64,000 bases of DNA from Amycolatopsis oliviviridis (GCF_014654365.1 NZ_BNAY01000007.1:468559-532558); one strand, 5' to 3'; counted from the stretch's first letter, positions 34,655 through 43,972 are shown. The notes: a model not told the origin generated them from the letters alone. Program-made: numbers and translations.

Positions 34655-35376
34655 CCGAGGAACTGCTCCGGGCACACCGGCTGAGCATGCGGTACGGCCA
34701 GGGCGAAGGGCTGGTGCGCGCGGTCGACGAGGTCGACCTCTCCGTGCCCGCCGGGCAGACGCTGGCCATCATGGGCCCCAGCGGCTGCGGGAAGTCCACG
34801 CTCCTGCACCTGCTGGGCGGTCTGCAGCGCCCCACCGCGGGACGGGTGTGGCTGGCCGGTCGCCGGACCGACACGCTCGGCGAGCGGGCCCTGGCCCGGC
34901 TGAGGCGGAGCACGGTCGGGTTCGTGTTCCAGTCGTTCCACCTCATGGAGGAGCTGACGGCGGTGGAGAACGTCGAGCTGGCCGGGTTGCTGGGCGGGCA
35001 GTCTCCCCGTGCGGCGCGGCGGCGCGCCAGGTATCTGCTGGACCGGGTCGGGCTCGACGATCGGGCCGGTCACCTGCCCTCGGCCCTGTCCGGCGGCCAG
35101 CGCCAGCGGGTCGCCGTCGCTCGCGCGCTCTGCAACGAACCCCTCGTCGTGCTGGCCGACGAACCCACCGGGAACCTGGACAGTACGGCGACCCTGGAGA
35201 TGCTGCGCTTGTTCGAGGATCTGCGCTCCATGGGACAGACGCTGGTCGTGGTCACCCACGACACCCGGATCGCCGCGGTCGCCGACCGGGTGATCACCAT
35301 GCGCGACGGGGCTTTCGCCGACGACAGCCGGCTCGCCGGCGTCACTTCGGGGCTCCTGCACGACGGGTGGCGCTGA
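34651..35376 (+). CDS. ABC transporter ATP-binding protein (MacB/LolD type)
   Basis: A 241-residue ATPase. Walker A GPSGCGKST (42-50), signature LSGGQ (146-150), Walker B LVVLADEP (165-172) and the H-loop VTHD are intact. The LolD/MacB-type layout and the downstream FtsX-like permease suggest export or membrane extraction of a lipophilic or peptide substrate. It overlaps the padR stop (ATGA) and is followed one base later by the permease gene. Confidence 0.9.
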   Translation: MTEELLRAHRLSMRYGQGEGLVRAVDEVDLSVPAGQTLAIMGPSGCGKSTLLHLLGGLQRPTAGRVWLAGRRTDTLGERALARLRRSTVGFVFQSFHLMEELTAVENVELAGLLGGQSPRAARRRARYLLDRVGLDDRAGHLPSALSGGQRQRVAVARALCNEPLVVLADEPTGNLDSTATLEMLRLFEDLRSMGQTLVVVTHDTRIAAVADRVITMRDGAFADDSRLAGVTSGLLHDGWR

Positions 35377-35377
35377 C

Positions 35378-37192
35378 GTGGCGGGCCGCCTGCTGCTCGT
35401 ACTCCGGCTCCTGGTGCGAGACCTGCGCCGACGCCCCGCCGAGACCCTCCTGCTGCTGATCGCCATCACCGCCGCGACCGGCACGCTGACCCTCGGCCTC
35501 GCGCTCGACGACGGCGCCGCCCTGCCCTACGAGCACACCCGGTCGGCCACCGCGGGCCCCGACGTCGTGGCGAGACCGCTGTCCACCGGCGACGACGCGC
35601 TGGCCGACCTCGCGCCGCTGACGACCGCGCCCGGCGTCACCGGCCACAGTGGACCGTATCCCGTCGCCTTCCTCGAACTGACCGCCCGCGGCAATGCCGT
35701 GCAGGCCGTCGTCGAAGGCCGCGACACCGCGCCGTCGGCCCTCGACCGACCGGCGATCATCGACGGTACCTGGGTACGCCCCGGCGGCGTTGTCGTCGAG
35801 CGCGCGTTCGCCGAAGCTCTCGGAGTGCACCCCGGCGACACCGTCGACGTCGGCGGCCACGCGCTGCACGTCCTCGGGATCGCGGTCACGGCGGCCAGGA
35901 CCACCTATCCCTATGCGGGATGGCACTTTCCCGGCAGCCCGTTGAGCGAGCGCGGCGGCCTGGTCTGGGTCCACGACCGGGACATCGCGACGCTCGCCGG
36001 TGGCGAGCCGACGACCTACAGCTTGAATCTCGCGCTCGACGACCCGGCGGCGAGCGAGGCCTTCATCGACAGGGTCCGGCCCTCACTCGACCGTGCCGAC
36101 TTCGACGGCGGGCTCACCCTCACCACCTGGCAGGTCATCGCCGACCTCGACGGCAGACCGGTCGAACGAGCACAGGAACCCTTGCTGATCGGCAGCTGGC
36201 TCCTCACCGCGCTCGCCGTCGCCGGTGTCTCGGGGATCGTCGCGGGCAGGATCGCCGGGCAACGCCGCCGCGTGGGCCTGCTCAAGGCAGTCGGCGCCGG
36301 CCCGGCCATGATCGCGTTCGTCCACCTCGCCGAGTACCTCGTGGTCGGACTGACCGCTGCGGGCGCCGGCCTCGTCACGAGCTGGCTCGCCGCACCCGCG
36401 CTGATCCATCCGAACGCGGGCCTCCTCACCACGGCCGGTCCCCGGCCACCCAGCTTGAGCGTGGTGGTCGTCGCTGTGGCACTCGCCATCACGATCGCCG
36501 TGGCGGCGACACTGGCGCCCGCCGTGCGCGCGGTCGCGACCAGCACCACCGCGGCACTCGCCGACAGTGCGGCACCGCCGCGCCGCAGCCGGTGGCGCAT
36601 CCGGCTTTCGCGCCGCCTGCCCGTCACTTTGCTGATCGGAGTGCGCATGAACGCGCGTCGGCCACACCGCGCGTGGCTCGTCACGGTGAACACCTTCGTC
36701 ACCACGACCGCACTGGTCGCCGTCCTCATGAACCAGGTCCAAGACCGGTCGTTCCCTGTCGGCGACGCGGACTTGGCCAACCCGCTCACCGAAGGGACCG
36801 GCCAATCCGTGTTCGTCGTGACCATCGTCTTGGTCGTCCTCGCGGTGATCAACACCGCGGTGAGCACATGGACCGCGGTTCTCGACACCCGGCACCCACT
36901 GGCCGTCGCCCGTACGCTCGGCGCCACACCCGGGCAGACCGGGATGGGCCTGACCGTGGCTCAGCTGCTCCCTGCCCTTCCCGGTGCCGCCGCCGGGATC
37001 CCTTGTGGCCTCGGGCTTTTCCTGTTCGCCTGGCGCGGCCGGCCCCAGTACCCGCCCGGTTCCTGGCTCCTCGCACCCGGACTCGGGATCCTGCTCACCA
37101 TCACCCTGTGCACAGTCATTCCGGTACTCGTTCTCTCGCGACGCCCGGTCGCGGACGCACTCCAGAGAACTCCGCTCTTTCGCGTGTTGTGA
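35378..37192 (+). CDS. ABC transporter permease (FtsX-like, two halves)
   Basis: A 604-residue membrane protein with an N-terminal helix (18-40), a large extracellular part (about 45-265), then two FtsX-type bundles (about 270-395 and 440-595). GLLKAVGA and VARTLGATPGQ are the coupling segments facing the ATPase. It works with the ATPase encoded just upstream; the substrate is unknown. GTG start one base after the ATPase stop. Confidence 0.88.
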   Translation: MAGRLLLVLRLLVRDLRRRPAETLLLLIAITAATGTLTLGLALDDGAALPYEHTRSATAGPDVVARPLSTGDDALADLAPLTTAPGVTGHSGPYPVAFLELTARGNAVQAVVEGRDTAPSALDRPAIIDGTWVRPGGVVVERAFAEALGVHPGDTVDVGGHALHVLGIAVTAARTTYPYAGWHFPGSPLSERGGLVWVHDRDIATLAGGEPTTYSLNLALDDPAASEAFIDRVRPSLDRADFDGGLTLTTWQVIADLDGRPVERAQEPLLIGSWLLTALAVAGVSGIVAGRIAGQRRRVGLLKAVGAGPAMIAFVHLAEYLVVGLTAAGAGLVTSWLAAPALIHPNAGLLTTAGPRPPSLSVVVVAVALAITIAVAATLAPAVRAVATSTTAALADSAAPPRRSRWRIRLSRRLPVTLLIGVRMNARRPHRAWLVTVNTFVTTTALVAVLMNQVQDRSFPVGDADLANPLTEGTGQSVFVVTIVLVVLAVINTAVSTWTAVLDTRHPLAVARTLGATPGQTGMGLTVAQLLPALPGAAAGIPCGLGLFLFAWRGRPQYPPGSWLLAPGLGILLTITLCTVIPVLVLSRRPVADALQRTPLFRVL

Positions 37193-37206
37193 AGCGTCGA
37201 GGCCGA

Positions 37207-38151
37207 CTATCGGTCGGGTTGTATCACTGGATCGAGAACGTGACCCCGCTCGGCGCTGGAAGGCCGGCGTGTTTCAGGACTGCTCCAGGGAAATGGGGTC
37301 AGGAACTCACGGAGCGCCGAGGCGAGGTCGCCAGGGTTCTCCTCTGCCATGTGGTGTCCGGACTCGATGGCGGACCCACGGACGTCCACGCTCCAATCAC
37401 GCCAGATGGCGACGGGATCGCCGTAGAGGTGTTCGAGGTCGTCGAGGCTGGACCACAGTACGAGTACCGGGCAGGCGATCCTGTTGCCGGCCGCTTTGTC
37501 GGCGTCGTCGGCTTCGCGATCGAGGCCGAGCCCCGCGCGGTAATCCTCGAGCATGGCGTGGACGGTTTCAGGATCGTGGATCGCGCGAAGGAAGTCGGCG
37601 TGGTTCTCGGCGCCCATCGCTTCGGGATCGCCGCCGTACCAAGCGTCCGGATCCGCGTTGATGACCCTCTCGGCGGGTTTCGCGAGCTGGCCGAAGAAGA
37701 ACCAGTGCCACCAGGCCTGAGCGAACTTCGCGTCGGCGCGGCCGAGATGCTCGCCGATCGGGACACCGTCCAAGACGGCGAGTTTCGTGACGGACGCCGG
37801 ATGGTCAAGGGCGAGCCGGTAGGCGACCGAACTACCTCTGTCGTGACCTGCGACGGCGAACCGCTCGTGGCCGAGATGGCGCATGAGCGCGACGATGTCG
37901 TTAGCCATGGCACGTTTCGAATGCGCGGAGTGATCTTCGGTGCTCTCGGGCTTCGAGGATTGGCCGTAGCCGCGAAGGTCCGGGCAGACGACGGTGAATG
38001 CGTCCGCGAGCCGGGGCGCGACGTCGTACCAGGTGGTGTGTGTGCGGGGATGTCCGTGCAGGAGCACGAGAGGCGGCCCCGAGCCGCCGTGGCGGACCCT
38101 TAGGGTCACTTCGCCGACGTCGACTTCTTCGAGCGTGAATCCTTCGAACAT
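37207..38151 (-). CDS. Alpha/beta hydrolase (haloacetate dehalogenase/epoxide hydrolase-like)
   Basis: A 314-residue hydrolase. The oxyanion region HGHPRTHTTW (32-41), PDLRGYGQSSKP, and the nucleophile elbow GHDRGS with Asp104 place it with aspartate-nucleophile enzymes such as fluoroacetate dehalogenases and epoxide hydrolases; the catalytic His is in ESGHHMAEENP. The C-terminal 20 residues extend past the usual fold end. It converges on the ABC permease gene. Confidence 0.85.
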   Translation of the reverse strand: MFEGFTLEEVDVGEVTLRVRHGGSGPPLVLLHGHPRTHTTWYDVAPRLADAFTVVCPDLRGYGQSSKPESTEDHSAHSKRAMANDIVALMRHLGHERFAVAGHDRGSSVAYRLALDHPASVTKLAVLDGVPIGEHLGRADAKFAQAWWHWFFFGQLAKPAERVINADPDAWYGGDPEAMGAENHADFLRAIHDPETVHAMLEDYRAGLGLDREADDADKAAGNRIACPVLVLWSSLDDLEHLYGDPVAIWRDWSVDVRGSAIESGHHMAEENPGDLASALREFLTPFPWSSPETRRPSSAERGHVLDPVIQPDR

Positions 38152-38184
38152 GGGTTTCCGTTCTTTGCGGCGTGTTTTCGTCGG

Positions 38185-38290
38185 CTATGACCCTTGGAAG
38201 GTCCCGAAACGGCGTACGAGGCGAGCCTGGTCCGCGAACCCGACTTCCACGAGGCTCCCGCGGACGCGGTGGAGCCAGCGGACGGAACCC
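38185..38290 (-). pseudogene. Fragment of an AraC-family regulator (last HTH helix)
   Basis: On the minus strand a frame reads RWLHRVRGSLVEVGFADQARLVRRFGTFQG before a TAG stop. VGFADQARLVRRF is the second HTH of AraC-type regulators (family form GFADQSHLxRxF). Nothing upstream continues the domain, so only the tail of the gene is left. The rest of 38291-38483 has no gene I can support. Confidence 0.5.
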
Positions 38291-38483
38291 TGGTCGGCTC
38301 GACGGGTATTGGCGGTTGCGACACGGCTGGTCCTCACTCGGTGGCGGGTCTTCACGAGTACCCCGCGAACTTGGATTTTGAACCGCTACATCGCAGGGGA
38401 GTCGGCGTAGCGAGACGGTGAAGTGGTGGGCGGGAGCTGGCTGGGCCCCCGGCTGCTGAACCGGCTCGTCGGCAGGATTCGCG

Positions 38484-38759
38484 GTGTCGCTCGCGATCGC
38501 GGGAATCGGCCTTAGCGCGGCGACGAACGCCGGGACGGCCGTGGTGGGGGAGACCGACCGCGGCATCGACTCCGGTCTGCTCAACACCGCGCCGCAGCTC
38601 GGTTCCGCGCTCGGCACGGCAGTGGTCAGCACGGTAGCGCTCGGGAGTGGTGCGCCGGATCTGCCCTCGGGCATCTTCGTGGCGCTGGGGGCCGCTGACC
38701 TGGGCACATTCGCGACCCTGGGGGTGAGCGGGCCGCGAGTCGCGGCTCCGCGCCGCTGA
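38484..38759 (+). pseudogene. C-terminal fragment of a DHA2-type MFS exporter
   Basis: 91 codons reading SLAIAGIGLSAATNAGTAVVG, then GIDSGLLNTAPQLGSALGTAVVSTVA and a last hydrophobic stretch. The segment around GLLNTAPQLGSALG is the usual region before the final two helices of DHA2 exporters. The first 11-12 helices are absent, so it is a remnant. Confidence 0.65.
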
Positions 38760-38771
38760 TCCATCCCGCGT

Positions 38772-38797
38772 GCTTAGCCGGCCCTGAACGAGGGTAC
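38772..38797 (+). promoter_or_regulatory. Possible SigB/SigF-type promoter of the DUF2795 gene
   Basis: GCTT, 16 bases, GGGTAC; the -35 is imperfect. A similar block (CTGAGCAGGGGTAC, then an ACGAGAAGGAGG ribosome-binding site) stands at 49040-49080. Confidence 0.35.
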
Positions 38798-38827
38798 GTG
38801 AAAGGAGATCGACGAGAAGGGAGTCCC

Positions 38828-39025
38828 ATGTCGGACGTCCGCGAATACCTCTCCGAAGTCGAGTACCCGTGCGAGCGCGCTGACCTGCTCCGCAGCGCCA
38901 CCGCCCAGGGAGCCGGTGACGACGTCCTCGGCCATCTCGGCAAGCTGCCCGAGCAGCGGTACGAGAACGCGAATGCGGTGCACCGACTACTGGGTCAGGA
39001 CGTCGACCCCCGGGAGATGCCATGA
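38828..39025 (+). CDS. DUF2795 small helical protein
   Basis: A 65-residue acidic protein: VREYLSEVEYPCERADLLRSA, then DDVLGHLGKLPEQRYENANAV, which is the DUF2795 pattern. Such proteins are frequent in actinobacterial stress regions; function unknown. GAAGGGAG lies five bases before the ATG. Confidence 0.8.
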   Translation: MSDVREYLSEVEYPCERADLLRSATAQGAGDDVLGHLGKLPEQRYENANAVHRLLGQDVDPREMP

Positions 39026-39068
39026 GGCGCGAGTCGCCGAGGAAATCCCTGGTGACCTGAGGAGATTC

Positions 39069-39260
39069 ATGGCTGGACGTCCTGCCAGCGCGGTGTCCCT
39101 GTTCACGGCTGTCGGCACGGCCCTGGTTCTGCTGGTCGGCCTGATGGCTCTGATCCGTCACTGGGTGCCCGGCTATTTCGTCCTGTGGTGCGCCGTGCTC
39201 GCGGTCGCGGTGGGTTTCCATCTCTGGGCGGCTCGCGGTTCACGGGATGAACGGAAATGA
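39069..39260 (+). CDS. Small membrane protein, two helices
   Basis: A 63-residue protein with two hydrophobic segments (about 8-29 and 36-54) and a charged end. GAGGAGA four bases before the ATG supports the start. It follows the DUF2795 gene by 43 bases. Function unknown. Confidence 0.65.
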   Translation: MAGRPASAVSLFTAVGTALVLLVGLMALIRHWVPGYFVLWCAVLAVAVGFHLWAARGSRDERK

Positions 39261-39487
39261 TCACTCCAGTCGTGACGGCAGCGGGTGGACGCCGTCCGGA
39301 ACTGACCTAGGCAGGAAAGGCGGTGGCGCCCTTAAGCCCTTGCCGTCTCGTCGCGACGCGACGCCGACTGCTCGACGCGACAACGGGAACCGTCCCGTCC
39401 GAGCGCGGAATGACCCCTGGCGAAGCTCTTCAAACCTGATTCCCGTCCACACTGCCGGGTCGCGACAGGTCTGTCACCGTGAAGACC

Positions 39488-39709
39488 ATGACCACCCCCG
39501 GACCAGAGCCACAGGATGCTCCCGGCTTGGAACCTGGCGGTTCCGTACCGCCCGGTGATACCCCGCCGGACGCCGGGCAGACCTCGGGCCTGTCCCATCC
39601 GCAGCCGATCCCGTCGCGCAAGCCCGCGGTCATCACGATCATCGTGATCGGGATCCTCGTGGTGGGTGTCGCGGGGTTCTTCGTGCTTCGCGCGCTCGAC
39701 CTGCTTTGA
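39488..39709 (+). CDS. Small tail-anchored membrane protein, copy 2
   Basis: A 73-residue protein: a Pro/Gly-rich soluble part with SHPQPIPSRKP, one membrane helix (about 50-70) and a short end. It is about 90 percent identical to the 58098-58319 copy; a third, truncated copy is at 20463-20537. Alignment with the 58 kb copy favours the ATG at 39488 over the GTG at 39479. The proline-rich part ahead of a C-terminal anchor suggests a surface or envelope protein in inverse orientation; function unknown. Confidence 0.7.
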   Translation: MTTPGPEPQDAPGLEPGGSVPPGDTPPDAGQTSGLSHPQPIPSRKPAVITIIVIGILVVGVAGFFVLRALDLL

Positions 39710-39733
39710 GAGGCCGAAGCCCGCGGTGAACAT

Positions 39734-39759
39734 GTTCAGGACCGCTCTCACTCGGGTAA
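39734..39759 (+). promoter_or_regulatory. Probable SigB/SigF-type promoter of the SDR gene
   Basis: GTTC, 16 bases, GGGTAA, 35 bases before the ATG at 39795. Confidence 0.45.
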
Positions 39760-39794
39760 TCCGCCGGAAAGCACCCGACCGGAGGGAGTCTTCG

Positions 39795-40649
39795 ATGGCC
39801 GACAAACTGCGTCCGCCGCAGCAGCAGGAGCCGCCCGGCCTGACGTCCGAGATGGACCCGCGGCCGCGCGACTCCATGGAGGACTACGAGGGCCGTGGCC
39901 TGCTGAGCGGTAAACGCGCGCTCATCACCGGCGGCGACTCCGGGATCGGCCGCGCGGTGGCCATCGCCTTCGCGAAGGAGGGCGCCGACGTGGCAATCGC
40001 CTACCTCAGTGAGCACGAGGACGCGAAGTACACGGAGGAGCGCGTGCGCGCCGAGGGGCGCGAGTGCCTCCTTCTGCCGGGTGACCTGGCCGAAGCGAAA
40101 CAGTGCCGGGAGATCGTCGATCGCACGGTCGCGGAACTCGGCGGCCTGGACATCCTGGTCAACAACGTCGCCACCCAATGGCCGGTGGACTCCCCGGAGG
40201 AACTCACCGACGAACAGTGGACGCACACCTTCGACGTGAACATCCACAGCTTCTTCCGGGTGACGAACGCCGCGCTGCCCCATCTGGGCGAAGGATCGGT
40301 GATCATCAACACCGGTTCGGTGAACGGCCTGCGGGGCAACAAGTCCCTCATCGACTACTCCGCGACCAAGGGCGCCGTGCACGCGTGGACGTACGCGATG
40401 GCGCAGGCGCTGGCCGACCGCGGCGTCCGGATCAACTGCGTCGCACCGGGTCCGGTGTGGACACCGCTGATTCCGTCGACCTTCCCGCCCGAGAAGGTGG
40501 AGAAGTTCGGCCTGCAGGTCCCGTTCGAGCGCGCCGCTCACCCCGACGACCTCGCGCCGTCGTACGTCTTCCTGGCGTCCAATCGCCTTTCGTCGTACTA
40601 CAGCGGCGAGGTCATCGCGGCGCTGGGCGGCGAGACCACCCCGGGCTGA
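39795..40649 (+). CDS. SDR family oxidoreductase (YhdF/GsiB-neighbour type)
   Basis: A 284-residue SDR with a 40-residue Pro/Gln-rich extension (LRPPQQQEPPG) before the fold, as in general-stress SDRs of the YhdF/YhxC group. TGGDSGIG (45-52), NNVAT, Ser175 and Y188-SAT-K192 are in place. GGAGGGAG precedes the ATG. Substrate unknown. Confidence 0.85.
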   Translation: MADKLRPPQQQEPPGLTSEMDPRPRDSMEDYEGRGLLSGKRALITGGDSGIGRAVAIAFAKEGADVAIAYLSEHEDAKYTEERVRAEGRECLLLPGDLAEAKQCREIVDRTVAELGGLDILVNNVATQWPVDSPEELTDEQWTHTFDVNIHSFFRVTNAALPHLGEGSVIINTGSVNGLRGNKSLIDYSATKGAVHAWTYAMAQALADRGVRINCVAPGPVWTPLIPSTFPPEKVEKFGLQVPFERAAHPDDLAPSYVFLASNRLSSYYSGEVIAALGGETTPG

Positions 40650-40656
40650 CCGCTGG

Positions 40657-42762
40657 TCAGGCGGGGATCGAGCCGGTCTTTCGCAGCCACGAGCGATGCT
40701 CGCCCAGTTGAGCGGTGAACGAGGCGAAGAAACCGTCGGGGAGACTCGCCTCGGCCGCCGTGGTGGTGACCACGCCCTGGTCGATCAGGGTTTCGACGTC
40801 GTCGGCCAGCTTCGAGGTCACCCCAGCCCGGCGCAACAGATCCAGCCCGGAGCCGAACGCGGCCACTGGCTTCCCGTGCTTGTAGGCCTCGGCGACGAAA
40901 TGCACCGCATAGCCGTCGCGTTCGAGGATGGAGATCGCACTCGGGCCGCACGGGACGACGACGGCGTCATAGAGCACCGACGCCATGGTGTTGAGCTGCC
41001 TGTCCGGTCGAAGGGGATCGCCCTCGCCACCCGGCCGGAGTTCGGCCTCGGTGGGGGAGAGGACCTCGGCGATCGCGCCTTGCTCGGTCAGCGCCTCGAC
41101 GACGCGCCCGACACCGATCGTGTCCACCCCGTCGGCGGCGAGTACGGCGACTTTCCGGCCGGCCGCCGTGCCGGAAGGCTGGTTGAGCTGGGAAAGCGCG
41201 GGCGAGGTGCGGTCGTGGTGCGGCGCGGCCGGCGCGGCAGGCACGCTCACCCCGATCCCCTCGGCCACCCTGGCCGCCAGGTCGTGGTCGACGTTGTTGA
41301 GTTCGGTGACCGTGCGGGCCCGGACCTCCCGGTCCTCGACCTTGCCGAGTTCGAACCGGAACGCGGCGACGATGTGCTCGCGTTCGACCGGGGACATGCT
41401 GTTCCAGAACAGCGTCGCCTGGCTGTAGAAGTCCTTGAAGCTCTCGCTGCGTTCCCGGATCTTGTGGCCCGAAACGGCTTCGGTGTAGTGCCGGAAGACC
41501 CCCGAATCGGCGATCGCCGGGCAGCCGCCGCCGAGCGAGTTCGGGAAGTAGCTCGTCCGTCCCTTGTGGACGTTGTGCTGGCTGTGCCCGTCGCGCTGGT
41601 TCGTGTGCACCGGCGCGATCGGCCGGTTCACCGGGAGCTGGGAGAAGTTGGGGCCGCCGAGCCGGATCAGCTGGGTATCGAGGTACGAGAAGTTCCGTGC
41701 CTGCAACAGCGGATCGTTGGTGAAGTCGATGCCGGGCACGATGTTGGCGGTGTGGAAGGCGATCTGCTCGGTCTCGGCGAAGAAGTCGTCGGGATTGCGG
41801 TCCAGGACCATACGCCCGACCGGCTGGACGGGCACCAGCTCCTCGGGGATGATCTTCGTCGCGTCGAGCAGGTCGAAATCGAAGTCGTGCTCCGCGTCTT
41901 CGTCCACCAACTGGACACCCAGTTCCCATTCCGGGTACTGCCCGGACTCGATCGCGTCCCACAGGTCGCGCCGGTTGAAGTCGGGGTCCTTGCCCGCGAT
42001 CTTCTGGCATTCGTCCCATACCAGGGAATGCGTGCCGAGCACGGGCTTCCAATGGAACTTCACGAAGGTACCCTTGCCTTCGGCGTCGACGAGCCGGAAG
42101 GTGTGGACACCGAAGCCCTGCATCATCCGGTAGCTGCGGGGAAGCGCGCGGTCGGACATCAGCCAGAGCACCATGTGCAGGCTTTCCGGTTGCAGCGAGA
42201 CGAAGTCCCAGAACGTGTCGTGCGCCGACTGCGCCTGCGGGATCTCGTTGTGCGGCTCGGGTTTGACCGCGTGCACGAAGTCGGGGAACTTGATCCCGTC
42301 CTGGATGAAGAACACCGGCATGTTGTTGCCGACGAGGTCGTAGTTCCCCTGCCGGGTGTAGAATTTGGTCGCGAAGCCGCGCACGTCGCGGACGGTGTCG
42401 GCCGAGCCGCGCGAACCGGCGACAGTGGAGAACCGCACGAACACAGGGATCTTCTCACCGCTGGTGAGGAACTCGGCGACCGTGTAGTCCGCCAGTGCGT
42501 CGTCGTAGGCCTCGAAGAAGCCGTAAGCACCCGCGCCGCGCGCGTGCACCACCCGCTCGGGGATGCGCTCGTGGTCGAAATGCGTGATCTTCTCGCGGGC
42601 ATGGAAATCTTCGAGCAGGGTCGGGCCCCGGGTCCCCGCCGTCAGCGAGTCGTCCGTGTGATCGACCCGGACGCCCTGCTGCGTCGTCAACGCGGTGCCG
42701 TCCGGATCCACCCTGCTTCCGTGCAGTTGTTCGTCCTTCGCGTCTTCTCGGTGCTGTGCCAC
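40657..42762 (-). CDS. katE: Large-subunit haem catalase with C-terminal glutaminase-like domain
   Basis: A 701-residue HPII-type catalase. Catalytic His73 (ERVVHARGAG), Asn146 (GNYDLVGNN) and haem-ligand Tyr360 (RNFSYLDTQ) are present. Residues about 545-701 form the flavodoxin/class I glutaminase-like domain typical of large catalases (KVAVLAADGVD, VVVPCGPSAISI). The GTG at 42762 with AAGGGG upstream is chosen; the longer open frame runs antisense into the FUSC gene. A perfect stress-type promoter is at 42800-42824. Confidence 0.92.
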   Translation of the reverse strand: MAQHREDAKDEQLHGSRVDPDGTALTTQQGVRVDHTDDSLTAGTRGPTLLEDFHAREKITHFDHERIPERVVHARGAGAYGFFEAYDDALADYTVAEFLTSGEKIPVFVRFSTVAGSRGSADTVRDVRGFATKFYTRQGNYDLVGNNMPVFFIQDGIKFPDFVHAVKPEPHNEIPQAQSAHDTFWDFVSLQPESLHMVLWLMSDRALPRSYRMMQGFGVHTFRLVDAEGKGTFVKFHWKPVLGTHSLVWDECQKIAGKDPDFNRRDLWDAIESGQYPEWELGVQLVDEDAEHDFDFDLLDATKIIPEELVPVQPVGRMVLDRNPDDFFAETEQIAFHTANIVPGIDFTNDPLLQARNFSYLDTQLIRLGGPNFSQLPVNRPIAPVHTNQRDGHSQHNVHKGRTSYFPNSLGGGCPAIADSGVFRHYTEAVSGHKIRERSESFKDFYSQATLFWNSMSPVEREHIVAAFRFELGKVEDREVRARTVTELNNVDHDLAARVAEGIGVSVPAAPAAPHHDRTSPALSQLNQPSGTAAGRKVAVLAADGVDTIGVGRVVEALTEQGAIAEVLSPTEAELRPGGEGDPLRPDRQLNTMASVLYDAVVVPCGPSAISILERDGYAVHFVAEAYKHGKPVAAFGSGLDLLRRAGVTSKLADDVETLIDQGVVTTTAAEASLPDGFFASFTAQLGEHRSWLRKTGSIPA

Positions 42763-42799
42763 AGATCTCGCCCCTTCGCAGTGGTGGGTTCCCTCGCGG

Positions 42800-42824
42800 C
42801 TACCCGCGCTCGGGATCCGCAAAC
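42800..42824 (-). promoter_or_regulatory. SigB/SigF-type promoter of katE
   Basis: On the minus strand: GTTT, 15 bases, GGGTAG, 37 bases before the GTG start. Confidence 0.68.
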
Positions 42825-42830
42825 GGGCAG

Positions 42831-42856
42831 GTGTGCGAGACGGATACCCGGGGTAA
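42831..42856 (+). promoter_or_regulatory. SigB/SigF-type promoter of the FUSC-like gene
   Basis: GTGT, 16 bases, GGGTAA, 29 bases before the ATG. It is back to back with the katE promoter. Confidence 0.55.
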
Positions 42857-42885
42857 CCGGATTGCGAAATCGCGAGGAGGTGCGA

Positions 42886-43944
42886 ATGACGGACGCCCGG
42901 AACCGCTGGGCGGCACCATTCGGCTGGATCGCCAGGGCGTTCCGGGTTCCGGGGGAGGAACGCCGGAACCTGGTCCAGACCACGAAGGCCGCGGTGGCGG
43001 CGGTGCTCGCGTGGATCGTCGCGACCTCGGTGCTGGAGTTGCCCCAACCTTTCCTGGCACCGTACGCGGCCGTGTTCCTCGTGCAGGCCACCGTCTACCG
43101 GTCGCTGCGCGGCTGGGCGCAGCAGGTCGGCGCGGTGAGCGTGGGAGTGCTGCTCGCGGCGGGCGCCGGCCAGGTCATCCCGTCGGTGACGGTGGCGCTC
43201 GGGCTGGTCGTCTTCACCGGGTTGCTGGTCGGTTCGTGGCGGGGATTCGGCGACTCGGGCGTGTGGATCGGGGTCACCGGCATGCTGCTGATCTCCTACG
43301 GCAGCGCGACCGAACCCATCCTGCTCGCGGACAGGCTGCTGGAAACCGCACTGGGGGCTGCGATCGGCGCGGTCCTGAATGCGGTGGTCCTGCCACCGCT
43401 GCACGGGGAACGCCTGCGGGCGGCGACGTCCCGGCTGGCCTCGGCGATCGCGGACGTCCTCGACGAGACGGCGGCGCTGGTCCGCGGCGGCGAACCGCCC
43501 GAAGCGGCCGACCGCCTGCACGACCGGATGCGTGACGTCCGCAGTCTGGTCGCCGAAGCGGAGGACGCGATCGACTGGACCAGGGAAGGCCGGTACCTGA
43601 ATCTCCGCGGGCGGCGTGAGACCCGTGAGGAGCCGCTGGCGAACCTCGTCACCCTGTGGCCGCCGCTCGCCCAGCTGATCGACGCGGTGAGCGAAGCCGC
43701 CCGGAGCGAGCAGCCGTTCCGGCATCCCGGCGAGTACGCGCGCGGGGTCGTCGGCGAGCTGCTCGAAGCGCTCGCCGCGGTGACCCGTTCGGGTGACCCC
43801 CAGAGGCTCGATCGATGCCGTGAGCTGGTCGGAGAGATCGACCACCTGCTCGTCACACCCACCGACGAGGTCACCACGTCGATCGGGCTCGGAGCCATGG
43901 CGCTGCCTGCCCGGCGTCTCGTCCAGCGGCTCCACGCCGATTAA
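42886..43944 (+). CDS. FUSC-like aromatic acid exporter family membrane protein
   Basis: A 352-residue protein. Residues 30-165 hold about five to six hydrophobic segments with the FUSC/ArAE pattern (TTKAAVAAVLAWIVATSV, YAAVFLVQATVYRSLR, VGVLLAAGAGQVIP); residues 170-352 are a helical cytoplasmic domain. Members are one-half-length exporters of aromatic acids or unknown substrates. GAGGAGG precedes the ATG. Confidence 0.8.
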   Translation: MTDARNRWAAPFGWIARAFRVPGEERRNLVQTTKAAVAAVLAWIVATSVLELPQPFLAPYAAVFLVQATVYRSLRGWAQQVGAVSVGVLLAAGAGQVIPSVTVALGLVVFTGLLVGSWRGFGDSGVWIGVTGMLLISYGSATEPILLADRLLETALGAAIGAVLNAVVLPPLHGERLRAATSRLASAIADVLDETAALVRGGEPPEAADRLHDRMRDVRSLVAEAEDAIDWTREGRYLNLRGRRETREEPLANLVTLWPPLAQLIDAVSEAARSEQPFRHPGEYARGVVGELLEALAAVTRSGDPQRLDRCRELVGEIDHLLVTPTDEVTTSIGLGAMALPARRLVQRLHAD

Positions 43945-43964
43945 GTCGGGGCGACGATGGGTAA
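43939..43964 (+). promoter_or_regulatory. Probable SigB/SigF-type promoter of the NAD-epimerase gene
   Basis: GATT, 16 bases, GGGTAA, ending eight bases before the ATG at 43973. It overlaps the stop codon of the FUSC-like gene. Confidence 0.45.
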
Positions 43965-43972
43965 CCACACCC

